Part shown: positions 24,878 to 33,334 of the stretch, in pieces
Numbering within the stretch: the first letter of the stretch is position 1
Layout of the letters: each line of letters begins with the position of its first letter
Source of the DNA: Rhodobacteraceae bacterium Alg238-R152
GTDB taxonomy: Bacteria > Pseudomonadota > Alphaproteobacteria > Rhodobacterales > Rhodobacteraceae
Direction: 5' to 3'
NCBI GenBank assembly: GCA_900537125.1
Contig: UNRJ01000002.1
Span: forward strand, 310,001-374,000
Length of the DNA stretch: 64,000 bases
Made by a program: the position numbers and the translations under genes
The notes under the pieces: generated by a model
What the model saw: the letters and a program-made list of their open reading frames with translations, nothing else
Told to the model about the DNA's origin: nothing
Databases searched by the model: none

Positions 24878-25882
24878 ATGAAAGCTGCAAGCAACATTGC
24901 CTGGGACGACACAGTGCTGCCGTTCCAGCTGGACAACTCTGATATTCGCGGGCGCGTGGCCCGCCTTGATGGCGTGCTCTCCGGCGTGCTCAAACAACAT
25001 GCCTATCCGGAAACGGTGGAGGCCTTGGTGGCTGAAATGGCCCTGCTGACCGCATTGATCGGTCAGACCATCAGCCTGCGTTGGAAGCTGTCTTTACAGG
25101 TCCAGACCAATGGGCCTGTGCGCATGATTGCGACAGACTACTACGCGCCAACCAAAGAGGGTGAAGTGGGCCGCATCCGCGCCTATGCCAGCTTTGACGA
25201 AGAGCGCCTGACCGACGGTGCGCCGTTTGATCAATTGGGCAACGGCTACTTTGCTGTGCTGATTGACCAGGGCGAAGGCACCAAACCGTATCAAGGCATC
25301 TCTGGCCTGACCGGCGGCTCGCTTCAGGCCTCGGCTGAGGCCTATTTTGCGCAATCCGAACAGCTGGCCACACGCTTCTCTTTGAAGTTTGGCAAATCTG
25401 TTGAGCCTGGCGTGGGAGAGCATTGGCGTGCCGGTGGCATCATGCTGCAACACATGCCCAAGGCCAGCCCGCACGTCACCGGTGAAGGTGGCAGCGGCGA
25501 AGGTGGCATGCTCTTGGCCAAAGACGTGCTGAATGAGGATGACGAAGAGAACTGGAACCGCGTAAACATCCTATTGGACAGCGTCGAAGAGCTGGAAATG
25601 ATTGGCCCTTCCGTGCCGCCAACCGACCTTCTGGTGCGTTTGTTCCATGAGGAAGCACCCCGGGTGTATGATGCGCAGTCAGTCAAATTTGGATGTACCT
25701 GTTCTGAGGACCGCGTGCGTCAATCTTTGTCGATCTATTCAGCCAAAGACATCGCCACGATGACCAAGGAAAACGGGCGGGTGACAGCGGATTGTCAGTT
25801 CTGCGGCACGCATTATGACCTCGATCCAGCCACGGTTGGGTTTCAGGCCAAGACTCCGGACACAGATGCCAAAGGCGCCTGA
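24878..25882 (+). CDS. hslO: Redox-regulated chaperone Hsp33
   Basis: 334 residues. The C-terminal zinc/redox switch has C-x-C at about 271/273 (FGCTCSED) and C-x-x-C at about 306/309 (DCQFCGTHY), the Hsp33 pattern. The N-terminal domain shows LLTALIGQTISLRWKLSLQ and GTKPYQGI. Hsp33 becomes an ATP-independent holdase when the cysteines are oxidised. It starts the hslO-Nudix-cca run, with the next gene overlapping its end by 17 bases. Confidence 0.95.
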   Translation: MKAASNIAWDDTVLPFQLDNSDIRGRVARLDGVLSGVLKQHAYPETVEALVAEMALLTALIGQTISLRWKLSLQVQTNGPVRMIATDYYAPTKEGEVGRIRAYASFDEERLTDGAPFDQLGNGYFAVLIDQGEGTKPYQGISGLTGGSLQASAEAYFAQSEQLATRFSLKFGKSVEPGVGEHWRAGGIMLQHMPKASPHVTGEGGSGEGGMLLAKDVLNEDDEENWNRVNILLDSVEELEMIGPSVPPTDLLVRLFHEEAPRVYDAQSVKFGCTCSEDRVRQSLSIYSAKDIATMTKENGRVTADCQFCGTHYDLDPATVGFQAKTPDTDAKGA

Positions 25883-26474
25883 TCCACTCACACACATCAA
25901 GGCCGCGCTGTCTTGCGATAGCGCGGCCTCGTCTGATTTTGATCTCAACCCAGATGTGGTCCTGCCTAAGGGTCGTAAGCTGCGCCCCGCCGGTGTGCTT
26001 GTGCCCATCGAGATCAAACAAGGCATCCCTCACGTCATTCTCACCAAACGCGCCAGTCATCTGAAGCACCACCCGGGGCAGATCTCCTTTCCCGGTGGCA
26101 AGCAGGATGAGGGCGATGCAGATGTGATTGCCGCCGCGTTGCGAGAGGCGCGCGAAGAGATCGGCCTGCCGTCGGACAATGTCGAAGTTCTCGGCACATT
26201 GCCCACCCATGAAACGGTCACCAGCTTTCTGGTCACACCGGTTCTGGGCCATGTTAGAGACGTTTTTGACGTGATGCCGGAGCCTGGAGAGGTCGAGGAA
26301 GTCTTCTCCGTGCCTCTGTCTCACGTGACGGATCCAGCCTTCTTTTCGATCCAATCCCGCCGCTGGCAAGGGCAACGCCGTCACTACTTCACCGTGCCCT
26401 TTGGCCCCTATTACATCTGGGGTGCCACGGCCCGCATTCTGCGCGGTTTGGCGGAACAGGTGTCAGGCTCATGA
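25866..26474 (+). CDS. Nudix hydrolase, CoA pyrophosphatase-like (NudL type)
   Basis: 202 residues from the ATG at 25866 inside the end of hslO; an in-frame extension to 25815 is less likely. The segment LTKRASHLKHHPGQISFPGGKQ precedes the Nudix box (GGKQDEGD, then REAREEIGL). The upstream LxxRxxxLxxHxGQxxFPGG pattern is that of CoA-pyrophosphatase Nudix proteins. Activity would be splitting CoA to phosphopantetheine and 3',5'-ADP. cysQ in this window handles the latter kind of product, though the two are far apart. Confidence 0.85.
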   Translation: MPKAPDPLTHIKAALSCDSAASSDFDLNPDVVLPKGRKLRPAGVLVPIEIKQGIPHVILTKRASHLKHHPGQISFPGGKQDEGDADVIAAALREAREEIGLPSDNVEVLGTLPTHETVTSFLVTPVLGHVRDVFDVMPEPGEVEEVFSVPLSHVTDPAFFSIQSRRWQGQRRHYFTVPFGPYYIWGATARILRGLAEQVSGS

Positions 26475-27628
26475 AAGTCACCGGAGACTGGCTGACAGCT
26501 GCCCCAACACAGGCCGTTTGCGCCATGTTAGAGACACATGGACATCAAGCTTTGTTGGTTGGCGGCTGTGTACGTAACGCGCTTTTGGGCGTGCCGGTGA
26601 ATGACATCGACATCTCCACCGACGCCCACCCTGAGCGTGTCATGGAACTGGCCAAAAGCGCTGGGCTCAACGTCATTCCTACCGGTATTGAACATGGCAC
26701 AATTACCGTGGTGGCAGACGGCATCCCGCATGAGATCACCACATTCCGCCATGATGTGGAAACCGATGGCCGCCGTGCCGTGGTGGCCTTTTCCAACAAC
26801 GTCGAAGATGACGCCCGCCGCCGCGACTTCACCATGAACGCGCTTTATGCCACCTCCGATGGGACGGTGGTTGATCCGCTGGATGGCATCGCCGATCTAA
26901 AGGCCCGCCGCTTACGCTTCATCGACAACGCTGAAGACCGCATCCGCGAAGATTATCTGCGCATCCTGCGCTACTTCCGCTTTCACGCCTATTATGGCGA
27001 CCCATCTGAGGGCATGGACCCCGAAGCGCTCGCCGCCATTGCCAGCAACATCGACGGCCTTGCGTCCCTGTCCCGCGAACGTGTCGGCAGCGAGACTGTC
27101 AAACTTATGGCCGCCCCAGACCCGGCCCCCGCCGTGGCCGCCATGCGCCAAATCGGCGTGCTCACGGTAATCCTGCCCGGCACAGATGATCGCGCATTGG
27201 CCCCGTTGGTGCATCTGGAAGAGATGTCTGCCGTGCCCATCGATCCAATCCGTCGTCTGACGGTTTTGGGAGGCGAGGGCATCGCCGAAGCGCTGCGGTT
27301 GTCCAAGAAAACCGCCCGGCACCGTGATGTGTTGCGAAACGGGCTTGAATCGTCCGACTCCCCCGGTGCGCTGGGCTATCGTTTTGGCGAAGAGGCCGCG
27401 ACCTCGATCCTGCTCCTTCGGGCTGCAATGTTTGAATCGCCATTGATGCCAGATGCACTGACGGCCGCCAAAATCGGTGCAAGCGCCGAGTTTCCAATTC
27501 GGCCAGCTGACCTCATCGACCGGTTTCAAGGCGCGGCGCTGGGTAACGCTCTCAAGGAACTCGAATCAGCCTGGATTGCTTCAGAGTTCTCCTTGAGCAA
27601 GGCAGAGCTGCTCGAGACGCTTTCCTGA
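26471..27628 (+). CDS. cca: CCA tRNA nucleotidyltransferase
   Basis: 385 residues, starting ATGA over the stop of the Nudix gene. The class II nucleotidyltransferase head has GGCVRNALLG at 31-40 and metal-binding D45 and D47 (NDIDIST). Next come RRRDFTMNALY and the nucleotide-choosing EDRIREDYLRILRYFRFHA. The C-terminal half is shorter and more divergent than in E. coli and lacks an HD domain signature. It adds or repairs the CCA end of tRNAs. Confidence 0.93.
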   Translation: MKVTGDWLTAAPTQAVCAMLETHGHQALLVGGCVRNALLGVPVNDIDISTDAHPERVMELAKSAGLNVIPTGIEHGTITVVADGIPHEITTFRHDVETDGRRAVVAFSNNVEDDARRRDFTMNALYATSDGTVVDPLDGIADLKARRLRFIDNAEDRIREDYLRILRYFRFHAYYGDPSEGMDPEALAAIASNIDGLASLSRERVGSETVKLMAAPDPAPAVAAMRQIGVLTVILPGTDDRALAPLVHLEEMSAVPIDPIRRLTVLGGEGIAEALRLSKKTARHRDVLRNGLESSDSPGALGYRFGEEAATSILLLRAAMFESPLMPDALTAAKIGASAEFPIRPADLIDRFQGAALGNALKELESAWIASEFSLSKAELLETLS

Positions 27629-27651
27629 TACGGGGGGTTGGGTCGCTCAAT

Positions 27652-27678
27652 GTGTTGCGTTCTTTAAGGTCGCAACAC
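27652..27678 (+). terminator. Hairpin downstream of cca
   Basis: GTGTTGCG (27652-27659) and CGCAACAC (27671-27678) form a perfect 8-bp stem with an 11-base loop, 23 bases after the cca stop. There is no T-run after it, so termination is only a guess. Confidence 0.4.
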
Positions 27679-27727
27679 CCTGCGCGCGTTGTGTTTACCT
27701 GCTCTGGCACCACAAAACCCCCACCTC

Positions 27728-27760
27728 CGCGATACAGCCGTCATACTGACGTAATACCGA
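27728..27760 (+). repeat. Tandem 11-base repeat array (site 2)
   Basis: Three gapless units: CGCGATACAGC, CGTCATACTGA and CGTAATACCGA. All share CG..ATAC.G in the same phase. It lies 195-227 bases before the ABC exporter start. The first 13 bases equal those of site 1; the last unit plus its flank (CGACGTGCC, then AAGG) nearly matches site 3 read from the other strand. Confidence 0.7.
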
Positions 27761-27954
27761 CGTGCCAAAGGTCAGGTAAATCATAGGTTGACGCAAACGC
27801 AACGCTGCGCCAGCATGCCGACAGCTCAAACATGAGAAGGAGTGCAAGATGTATCGCGGGATCTGGTTTTCATAAGCCAATCTGACTGCCGTGGCAGCCA
27901 GAGATGGCGAGTCACTTCATTTTGCACAATCCACTGTATTTTCAGGACATTCTC

Positions 27955-29796
27955 ATGTTCAAGTTTTTCGAGACCCTTGTTGACCCCTATTGCGACTACA
28001 ACGAAGTAGATGCGCCCCCCACTAAGCTGTGGCCATTTATGCGTGAGTACGCCAAGCCGTTCCGCAAAGTCTTTGTTTTTGCAACGATAATGTCGATTAT
28101 CGTTGCCGCTGTAGAGATCGGAATGATCGCCTACATGGGCCGTATTGTGGACCTGTTGACCGGCGATCCCTCCCAAGTTTGGGCTGCCCATCGCACCGAG
28201 TTCATTCTGGTCATCCTTTTTGTGCTGATCCTGCGCCCGGCCCTACAAGCCTTCGACGTGCTGCTGCTCAACAACACCGTGCTGCCCAACTTCGGTACCC
28301 TGATCCGTTGGCGTGCCCATAAACATGTTTTGCGTCAATCGGTTGGCTGGTTTGAAAATGACTTCGCCGGCCGGATTGCAAATCGCATTATGCAAACCCC
28401 ACCAGCTGCTGGTGAAGCGGTGTTTCAGGTGTTTGACGCCATCACTTTTTCCCTTGCCTATGTGCTTGGTGCAGCTTTCCTTTTGGCTGATGCGGATCCA
28501 CGTTTGGTGTTGCCCATGTTGGGGTGGCTGGTGCTCTACGGCTGCTTGGTGCGTTGGACCGTGAAACGGGTTGGCCCGGCGTCTCAGAAAGCCTCAGATG
28601 CCCGGTCTCAGGTGACTGGCCGCGTGGTCGATGCCTACACCAATATTCACTCGGTGAAGCTCTTTGCCCATAACAAGCGCGAGCTGGACTATGCAAAGGA
28701 AGCCATTGAATACACACGTGAAACATTCCAACAGGAAATGCGCATCTTTACCCTGATGGATGTGATGTTGGTGACGCTCAATGGGCTTCTGGTAGTGAGT
28801 GTTGTTGGCTGGGCGATTTGGCTCTGGATGCAAGGTCTCGCCAGTGTTGGAGTGGTGGCGGCGGCAACTGCCTTGAGCTTACGACTCAATGCCATGACGG
28901 GTTGGATCATGTGGGCGTTGACCTCGTTCTTCCGTCAACTTGGTGTTGTGGCTGAAGGTATGGAAACCATCGCACAACCCATTGATTTGGTTGATTCTCG
29001 CGACGCCAAATCGCTGAGCTTCACCGATGGCAAAATAGAGCTGGATGGGTTGTCTCATCACTATGGTCGTGACAGCGGTGGCTTGGACAATGTCTCCCTG
29101 ACAATTGCACCAGGGGAGAAGATCGGCCTGATTGGTCGCTCGGGGGCCGGTAAGTCCACGCTGGTGAAGCTGCTTTTGAGATTTTATGACACCGAAAAGG
29201 GTCGCATCTTGATCGATGGCCAGGATATTTCTGCCATCACGCAAGACAGCCTGCGACATCTGATCGGCATGGTGCAACAGGACAGTTCGCTGATGCACCG
29301 GTCTGTTCGCGATAACCTGCTATACGGTCGTCCTGATGCGACAGAAGCGGAGATGGTCGAGGCGGCAAAGAAAGCAGAAGCGCATGAGTTCATCCTGGAA
29401 CTCGAAGATCCACAGGGGCGGACTGGCTATGATGCGCATGTGGGGGAGCGCGGTGTAAAATTGTCTGGAGGTCAGCGTCAGCGTATCACTTTGGCGCGTG
29501 TGATTCTGAAAGACGCGCCAATTTTGTTGCTAGACGAGGCCACCAGCGCGTTGGACAGTGAAGTAGAAGCTGCCATTCAACGCACACTGTACGGCATGAT
29601 GGCTGGTAAAACCGTGATTGCCATTGCGCACCGCCTGTCCACGATTGCCGAGATGGACCGTATTTTGGTTTTAGATCAGGGGCGTATCGTGGAGCAGGGC
29701 AGCCATAGGGAGTTGTTGGCGCAAAATGGTCTCTATGCAGGCTTCTGGGCGCGCCAGTCCGGCGGCTTCCTGAATGCAGATGAGGCGGCCGAGTAA
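27955..29796 (+). CDS. ABC exporter, fused permease and ATPase
   Basis: 613 residues from the ATG at 27955 with AGGA eight bases upstream; a start at 27904 adds 17 residues. The N-terminal half has six membrane helices of the exporter (type IV) fold, for example MSIIVAAVEIGMIAYM and LVVSVVGWAIWLWMQG. The ATPase half carries Walker A GRSGAGKST, the Q-loop MVQQDS, signature LSGGQRQR and Walker B ILLLDEATSALD. It resembles MsbA/LmrA-type homodimeric half-transporters. Substrate unknown; lipids, peptides or drugs are all possible. A terminator-like hairpin follows its stop. Confidence 0.92.
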   Translation: MFKFFETLVDPYCDYNEVDAPPTKLWPFMREYAKPFRKVFVFATIMSIIVAAVEIGMIAYMGRIVDLLTGDPSQVWAAHRTEFILVILFVLILRPALQAFDVLLLNNTVLPNFGTLIRWRAHKHVLRQSVGWFENDFAGRIANRIMQTPPAAGEAVFQVFDAITFSLAYVLGAAFLLADADPRLVLPMLGWLVLYGCLVRWTVKRVGPASQKASDARSQVTGRVVDAYTNIHSVKLFAHNKRELDYAKEAIEYTRETFQQEMRIFTLMDVMLVTLNGLLVVSVVGWAIWLWMQGLASVGVVAAATALSLRLNAMTGWIMWALTSFFRQLGVVAEGMETIAQPIDLVDSRDAKSLSFTDGKIELDGLSHHYGRDSGGLDNVSLTIAPGEKIGLIGRSGAGKSTLVKLLLRFYDTEKGRILIDGQDISAITQDSLRHLIGMVQQDSSLMHRSVRDNLLYGRPDATEAEMVEAAKKAEAHEFILELEDPQGRTGYDAHVGERGVKLSGGQRQRITLARVILKDAPILLLDEATSALDSEVEAAIQRTLYGMMAGKTVIAIAHRLSTIAEMDRILVLDQGRIVEQGSHRELLAQNGLYAGFWARQSGGFLNADEAAE

Positions 29797-29807
29797 GATT
29801 TGACCTT

Positions 29808-29836
29808 ATGCCCGTCCACCGCTAGGGGACGGGCAT
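29808..29836 (+). promoter_or_regulatory. Hairpin covering the start of the m5U methyltransferase gene
   Basis: ATGCCCGTCC (29808-29817) pairs perfectly over 10 bp with GGACGGGCAT (29827-29836), loop 9 bases. The right arm contains the GGGGAC Shine-Dalgarno and the first two bases of the ATG at 29835. No T-run follows, so hiding of the start site is more likely than termination. Confidence 0.6.
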
Positions 29837-31049
29837 GAGCCAGATAGATATCCAGCGTTTGGGCTTGCACGGCGACGGGATTGCCGACGGCCCCCTTTAT
29901 GTTCCATTGACCTTGCCCGGTGAGACTGTGGAGGGGGAAATTGACGGCAACCGCGTGACAAACATGCGTGTTGTGACACCGTCTGAACATCGGGTGAAGG
30001 CACCCTGCCGCCATTTCAAATCCTGCGGTGGCTGTCAGCTACAACATGTGTCCGATGCATATCTGGCGAATTGGAAGGTTGAGATTGTGCAGCAAGCGCT
30101 TGCAGCGCAGGGACTTGAGACTCACCTCCGTCCAATCCTAACGTCGCCATCCCAGTCCCGCCGTCGTGCCACCCTATCTGCACGGCGCACAAAGAAAGGC
30201 GCGCTGGTTGGATTTCACGCCCGTGCTTCTGACGTAATTGTTGATATTCCCGACTGCCAATTGCTGCACCCCGACCTGCTCCCTGCGCGAGAGGTGGTTG
30301 CCCATCTGTGCCAGATCGGCGGATCGCGCAAAGGCGAAATAAGCGCGACGGCCACCCTTTCAGGTGGCGGGCTGGATCTAGCGATTACTGGCGGAAAACC
30401 GGTGGATGGCCCATTGTTGGCGCGATTGGCGCACGAGGTTGAGCGCTTCAAATTGGCACGACTGACGTGGGACGGTGAGGTTATTGCAACCCGCGTACCA
30501 CCTGCGCAGAGCTTTGGTGCGGCTTCTGTTGTGCCGCCCCCGGGGGCCTTCTTACAGGCGACTAAGGATGGGGAAGCCGCCCTGCTGGGGGCTGTGAAAG
30601 AGGCCATCACGCAAGGCAACTCCGGAATCGACCTCTTTGCCGGTTGCGGGACGTTCACTTTGCCATTGGCATCGGACTATCGGATGCATGGCGTCGAGGG
30701 TGACAAAGCCATGGTCACCGCATTGGACGCAGGTTGGCGCATGGCGCACGGCTTGAAGCCAGTGACCGCCGAAGCGCGGGATTTGTTTCGAAATCCGGTT
30801 GTATCTCAGGATCTTAAGTATGATTTCGCTGTGATTGATCCGCCGCGTGCGGGGGCTGAGGCTCAGATAGCTGAGTTGGCAATGTCTCAGCTTTTAGAGA
30901 TCGCCTACGTCTCCTGTAATCCGGTCACTTTTGCGCGGGACGCATCGGTGCTGACCAAGGCTGGCTTTGAGCTTGATTGGGTGCAAACTGTCGATCAATT
31001 CCGCTGGTCATCCCACGTCGAATTGGCTTCAAGGTTTGTTCGGAAATAG
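29835..31049 (+). CDS. RNA m5U methyltransferase (RlmC/RlmD-TrmA family)
   Basis: 404 residues. The iron-sulfur cysteine motif CRHFKSCGGCQLQ lies near residues 56-68, after a short TRAM-like N-terminal domain. The SAM site is DLFAGCGTF, followed by IDPPRAGA and the catalytic-cysteine motif YVSCNPVTFARD near 360. These enzymes methylate uridine in 23S rRNA or tRNA via a covalent cysteine. The 4Fe-4S motif suggests RlmD- or RlmC-like specificity but the site cannot be fixed. Its start lies in a hairpin. Confidence 0.88.
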   Translation: MSQIDIQRLGLHGDGIADGPLYVPLTLPGETVEGEIDGNRVTNMRVVTPSEHRVKAPCRHFKSCGGCQLQHVSDAYLANWKVEIVQQALAAQGLETHLRPILTSPSQSRRRATLSARRTKKGALVGFHARASDVIVDIPDCQLLHPDLLPAREVVAHLCQIGGSRKGEISATATLSGGGLDLAITGGKPVDGPLLARLAHEVERFKLARLTWDGEVIATRVPPAQSFGAASVVPPPGAFLQATKDGEAALLGAVKEAITQGNSGIDLFAGCGTFTLPLASDYRMHGVEGDKAMVTALDAGWRMAHGLKPVTAEARDLFRNPVVSQDLKYDFAVIDPPRAGAEAQIAELAMSQLLEIAYVSCNPVTFARDASVLTKAGFELDWVQTVDQFRWSSHVELASRFVRK

Positions 31050-31138
31050 CTGATATCACGCAGCCGTGAGAGGCCAAAATGGTCGCAATCTGTTATGAGC
31101 CTTCAAAAAGAGGCAGTGGTACATAAAGGACCTAAAAG

Positions 31139-31633
31139 ATGCGTTTGATTTCCGCTTTGTTGTTTGCGGTTTTGGCGTTTGGATTGGCGAGCTGTTCAAG
31201 CAAATTCATGACGTACAATGGTCCGGAAGTGACCCGCGTTGCTGTGTTTAAGGAGCAACGCAAAATTTACTTAATGCACCATAATAAGGTGCTGAAGTCT
31301 TACGACATGCATCTTGGTTTTCAGCCAGTAGGGCATAAGCGCGTAGAAGGTGATGGGAAAACACCGGAAGGGGATTACTTCATTGATCGCCGCAATCCCA
31401 ACAGCCAGTTTTATCTCTCGATAGGTGTGTCCTATCCAAATAACACAGACCGCGCGCACGCAGCGTCTTTGGGGAAATCACCCGGCGGCGATATCTTTAT
31501 ACATGGCCGTCCCAAAAAATATCGCGACGGTAAAGATGACTGGACCGCGGGCTGTATTGCGGTCACGGATCGGGAAATTCGTGAGATTTATGCTATGGTA
31601 AACAATGGCACCGTGATCTCTATTTACCCCTGA
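31139..31633 (+). CDS. L,D-transpeptidase-family lipoprotein (YkuD)
   Basis: 164 residues. A lipoprotein signal (LISALLFAVLAFGLASC) has its lipobox cysteine near residue 19. The YkuD domain carries the catalytic H122 (IFIHGRP) and C139 (WTAGCIAV), with Thr rather than the usual Ser before the AGC. GKTPEGDYFIDRRNPNS is also a family pattern. It would crosslink peptidoglycan or attach proteins to it. Its 3' end overlaps by ten bases the CAP lipoprotein gene on the opposite strand. Confidence 0.88.
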   Translation: MRLISALLFAVLAFGLASCSSKFMTYNGPEVTRVAVFKEQRKIYLMHHNKVLKSYDMHLGFQPVGHKRVEGDGKTPEGDYFIDRRNPNSQFYLSIGVSYPNNTDRAHAASLGKSPGGDIFIHGRPKKYRDGKDDWTAGCIAVTDREIREIYAMVNNGTVISIYP

Positions 31634-32142
31634 TAGTCGCCGATCTGAATGACGCTTCGACTGCCCATAATGAGCGTCCACCAGATTTTTCCACTGCCTT
31701 CTTGGAACCAAGCAAAGCCCATGTCTTGGGCTTTCGGGTCAAGAATCACTGCACGTGTGTCGTCTTGCTGCATCCAGGCTGCCAGAGTTTCTACCTCTGA
31801 TTCGTAGGTCTCGCTGATGGTCTCCCCCGCCAGGGTGCCAGAATAGCCCACGCGCGCTACTCGGTCCAAAGGCGAAGACCCATCTGATCCAAAGTGCCAA
31901 GGTCGGTTCTGTAGCGACATATCCCGCGCGTGGGTTGCCGCTGCTGCGTTGAGCTGTCCGTTTAGCTCAACTGCTGGAGCTCCGGAGGCTGCGCGCAATG
32001 CGTTGATTGAATCCAATACCTGATATTGAACCCGGGAGGTGCTGTTGGCCGAAATCTTGTATTGTTTGGTGTTTGACCCGCCGCCAGGGCTGCAGGCTAC
32101 CAAGCCAAGAGTTGCTACCAGCAAAAGTGCAATTGCGCGCAT
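31624..32142 (-). CDS. CAP-domain lipoprotein
   Basis: 172 residues. It starts with a lipoprotein signal (ALLLVATLGLVACS). The CAP/SCP-like core shows LDSINALRAASGAPAVELN, AAAATHARDMSLQNRPWHFG and the ending WFQEGSGKIWWTLIMG. Catalytic residues of the family are not securely defined; bacterial members are secreted and of unknown activity. The gene sits between two L,D-transpeptidase genes, so a peptidoglycan-linked role is reasonable. Confidence 0.82.
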   Translation of the reverse strand: MRAIALLLVATLGLVACSPGGGSNTKQYKISANSTSRVQYQVLDSINALRAASGAPAVELNGQLNAAAATHARDMSLQNRPWHFGSDGSSPLDRVARVGYSGTLAGETISETYESEVETLAAWMQQDDTRAVILDPKAQDMGFAWFQEGSGKIWWTLIMGSRSVIQIGDYQG

Positions 32143-32308
32143 TGTGATCTCGTCCCGAAAAATCTATTGGCACAGTCCTACCTGCCCAACGTTGCCATGA
32201 AAACCCACATCGGCGTGACATCGCTCTTTGACACTTGATTGATTTGCGACTGCGGCTTTCCGGTCATATGATTACCCAGTTCATGTTACGAGGGTTCTGG
32301 AGGAACTT

Positions 32309-32905
32309 ATGGCTTTTGATCGGTCAGCTAGACTGGGTCGTCGTGCTTTTTTGGCAAGCGGTGCGGCATTTTTGAGTGCGCCGGCGATCGCGCAAACCGA
32401 GGTGGGTACCACTGAGGTGGAACGTGACTTGGATGAAAAAGTTGTCCGCAATATCTCGAGTTTTCGATCGCTCGATTGGGCACCGTATTTTGATACTCTT
32501 AGAAACGGTGCGGTCCTGGTCGATGTCACGTCGCGGGCCCTGCACTATTGGTCGGAAGATGAGACAGTTTATAAGCTGTACCCAACCTCGGTTCCTTTGA
32601 CCGAAGACCTTACACGCCGGGGGCGGACCAAAGTTGTTCGCAAGGTTGATGGTCCAAGTTGGCGTCCAACGCCCTCTATGAAAAAGCGCAATCCGGAGTG
32701 GCCAGACTATGTTGGCCCCGGTCCGGATAACCCGTTGGGAACTCACGCACTTTACCTGAGCTGGACCTATTACCGCATACACGGAACGCATGACACACGC
32801 AAAATCGGGCGCCGGTCTTCCAATGGGTGCATCGGATTGTACAACGAGCATATTTCCGAATTGTTTTCGTTGACAAAAGTTGGCACGCAAGTGTTGCTAA
32901 TTTGA
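32309..32905 (+). CDS. L,D-transpeptidase with Tat-type signal
   Basis: 198 residues from an ATG with GGAGGAA upstream. The signal is twin-arginine-like (RLGRRAFLASGAAFLSAPAIAQ), so export in folded form is expected. The YkuD site has H158 (YRIHGTHD) and C174 (SSNGCIGLYNEHI), matching the HG...SxGC pattern. PTPSMKKRNPEWP and GTHALYL are usual neighbours. It should form 3-3 crosslinks or anchor proteins in peptidoglycan. It is the second such enzyme within 2 kb. Confidence 0.93.
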   Translation: MAFDRSARLGRRAFLASGAAFLSAPAIAQTEVGTTEVERDLDEKVVRNISSFRSLDWAPYFDTLRNGAVLVDVTSRALHYWSEDETVYKLYPTSVPLTEDLTRRGRTKVVRKVDGPSWRPTPSMKKRNPEWPDYVGPGPDNPLGTHALYLSWTYYRIHGTHDTRKIGRRSSNGCIGLYNEHISELFSLTKVGTQVLLI

Positions 32906-33050
32906 CGACATTTGGACCTTGGTAGGTGGCTATTGGCAATCTTGGGTTTGCAAAACCGACGTTTTGCTGTTTAGACATTTCACGAGGTAAGTCTTGGGTG
33001 CTTGTCATCGCCCTCATTGTTATGGTGGCAAGCGAATTCTGGAGGATATT

Positions 33051-33233
33051 ATGAAGAAACTCGTTCTCGCTGCTGCTCTGACTGCTGCTGCTTCCACCGC
33101 ATTCGCGGGCTCCATGGCCGATCCGGTTGTTGAACCTGTTGTGATCGAAGAAGCTGCAAGTAGCTCTAGCAACGCCGTTTGGGTTCCGCTTCTGCTGCTG
33201 GTCATCGTGGCCGGCGCTGCAGCTGCATCCTAA
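33051..33233 (+). CDS. 60-residue exported or membrane-anchored protein
   Basis: A small gene with a strong ribosome-binding site (GGAGG seven bases before the ATG at 33051). A longer in-frame start at 32994 is unlikely. The first 20 residues ([20 protein letters not shown]) are a textbook signal peptide. A short acidic middle (PVVEPVVIEEA, then SSSS) follows. The C-terminal 20 residues are a membrane helix (VPLLLLVIVAGAAAAS). Function is unknown. It has its own terminator, so it is probably well expressed alone. Confidence 0.8.
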   Translation: MKKLVLAAALTAAASTAFAGSMADPVVEPVVIEEAASSSSNAVWVPLLLLVIVAGAAAAS

Positions 33234-33261
33234 GTCGCTTTAAGGCGATTTAAAATTCGGG

Positions 33262-33287
33262 AAGGCGGAGCTTTGCTCCGCCTTTTT
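33262..33287 (+). terminator. Intrinsic terminator of the 60-residue gene
   Basis: AAGGCGGAGC (33262-33271), a 3-base loop and GCTCCGCCTT (33275-33284) form a perfect 10-bp stem, followed by TTT to 33287. It may also limit reading out of hemH, which converges on it. Confidence 0.9.
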
Positions 33288-33334
33288 GACGTTTATGCCC
33301 TCCTGACATTTGAATTAGCCAGAAGTTGGTTGGG

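Larger units (their letters stand above)
27629..27954. other. 326-base region without a gene, before the ABC exporter
   Basis: No coding frame with a good start fits. It holds a hairpin after cca (27652-27678) and an 11-base repeat array (27728-27760), each listed separately. A TTGACG lies at about 27788 without a convincing -10 box. Confidence 0.6.
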
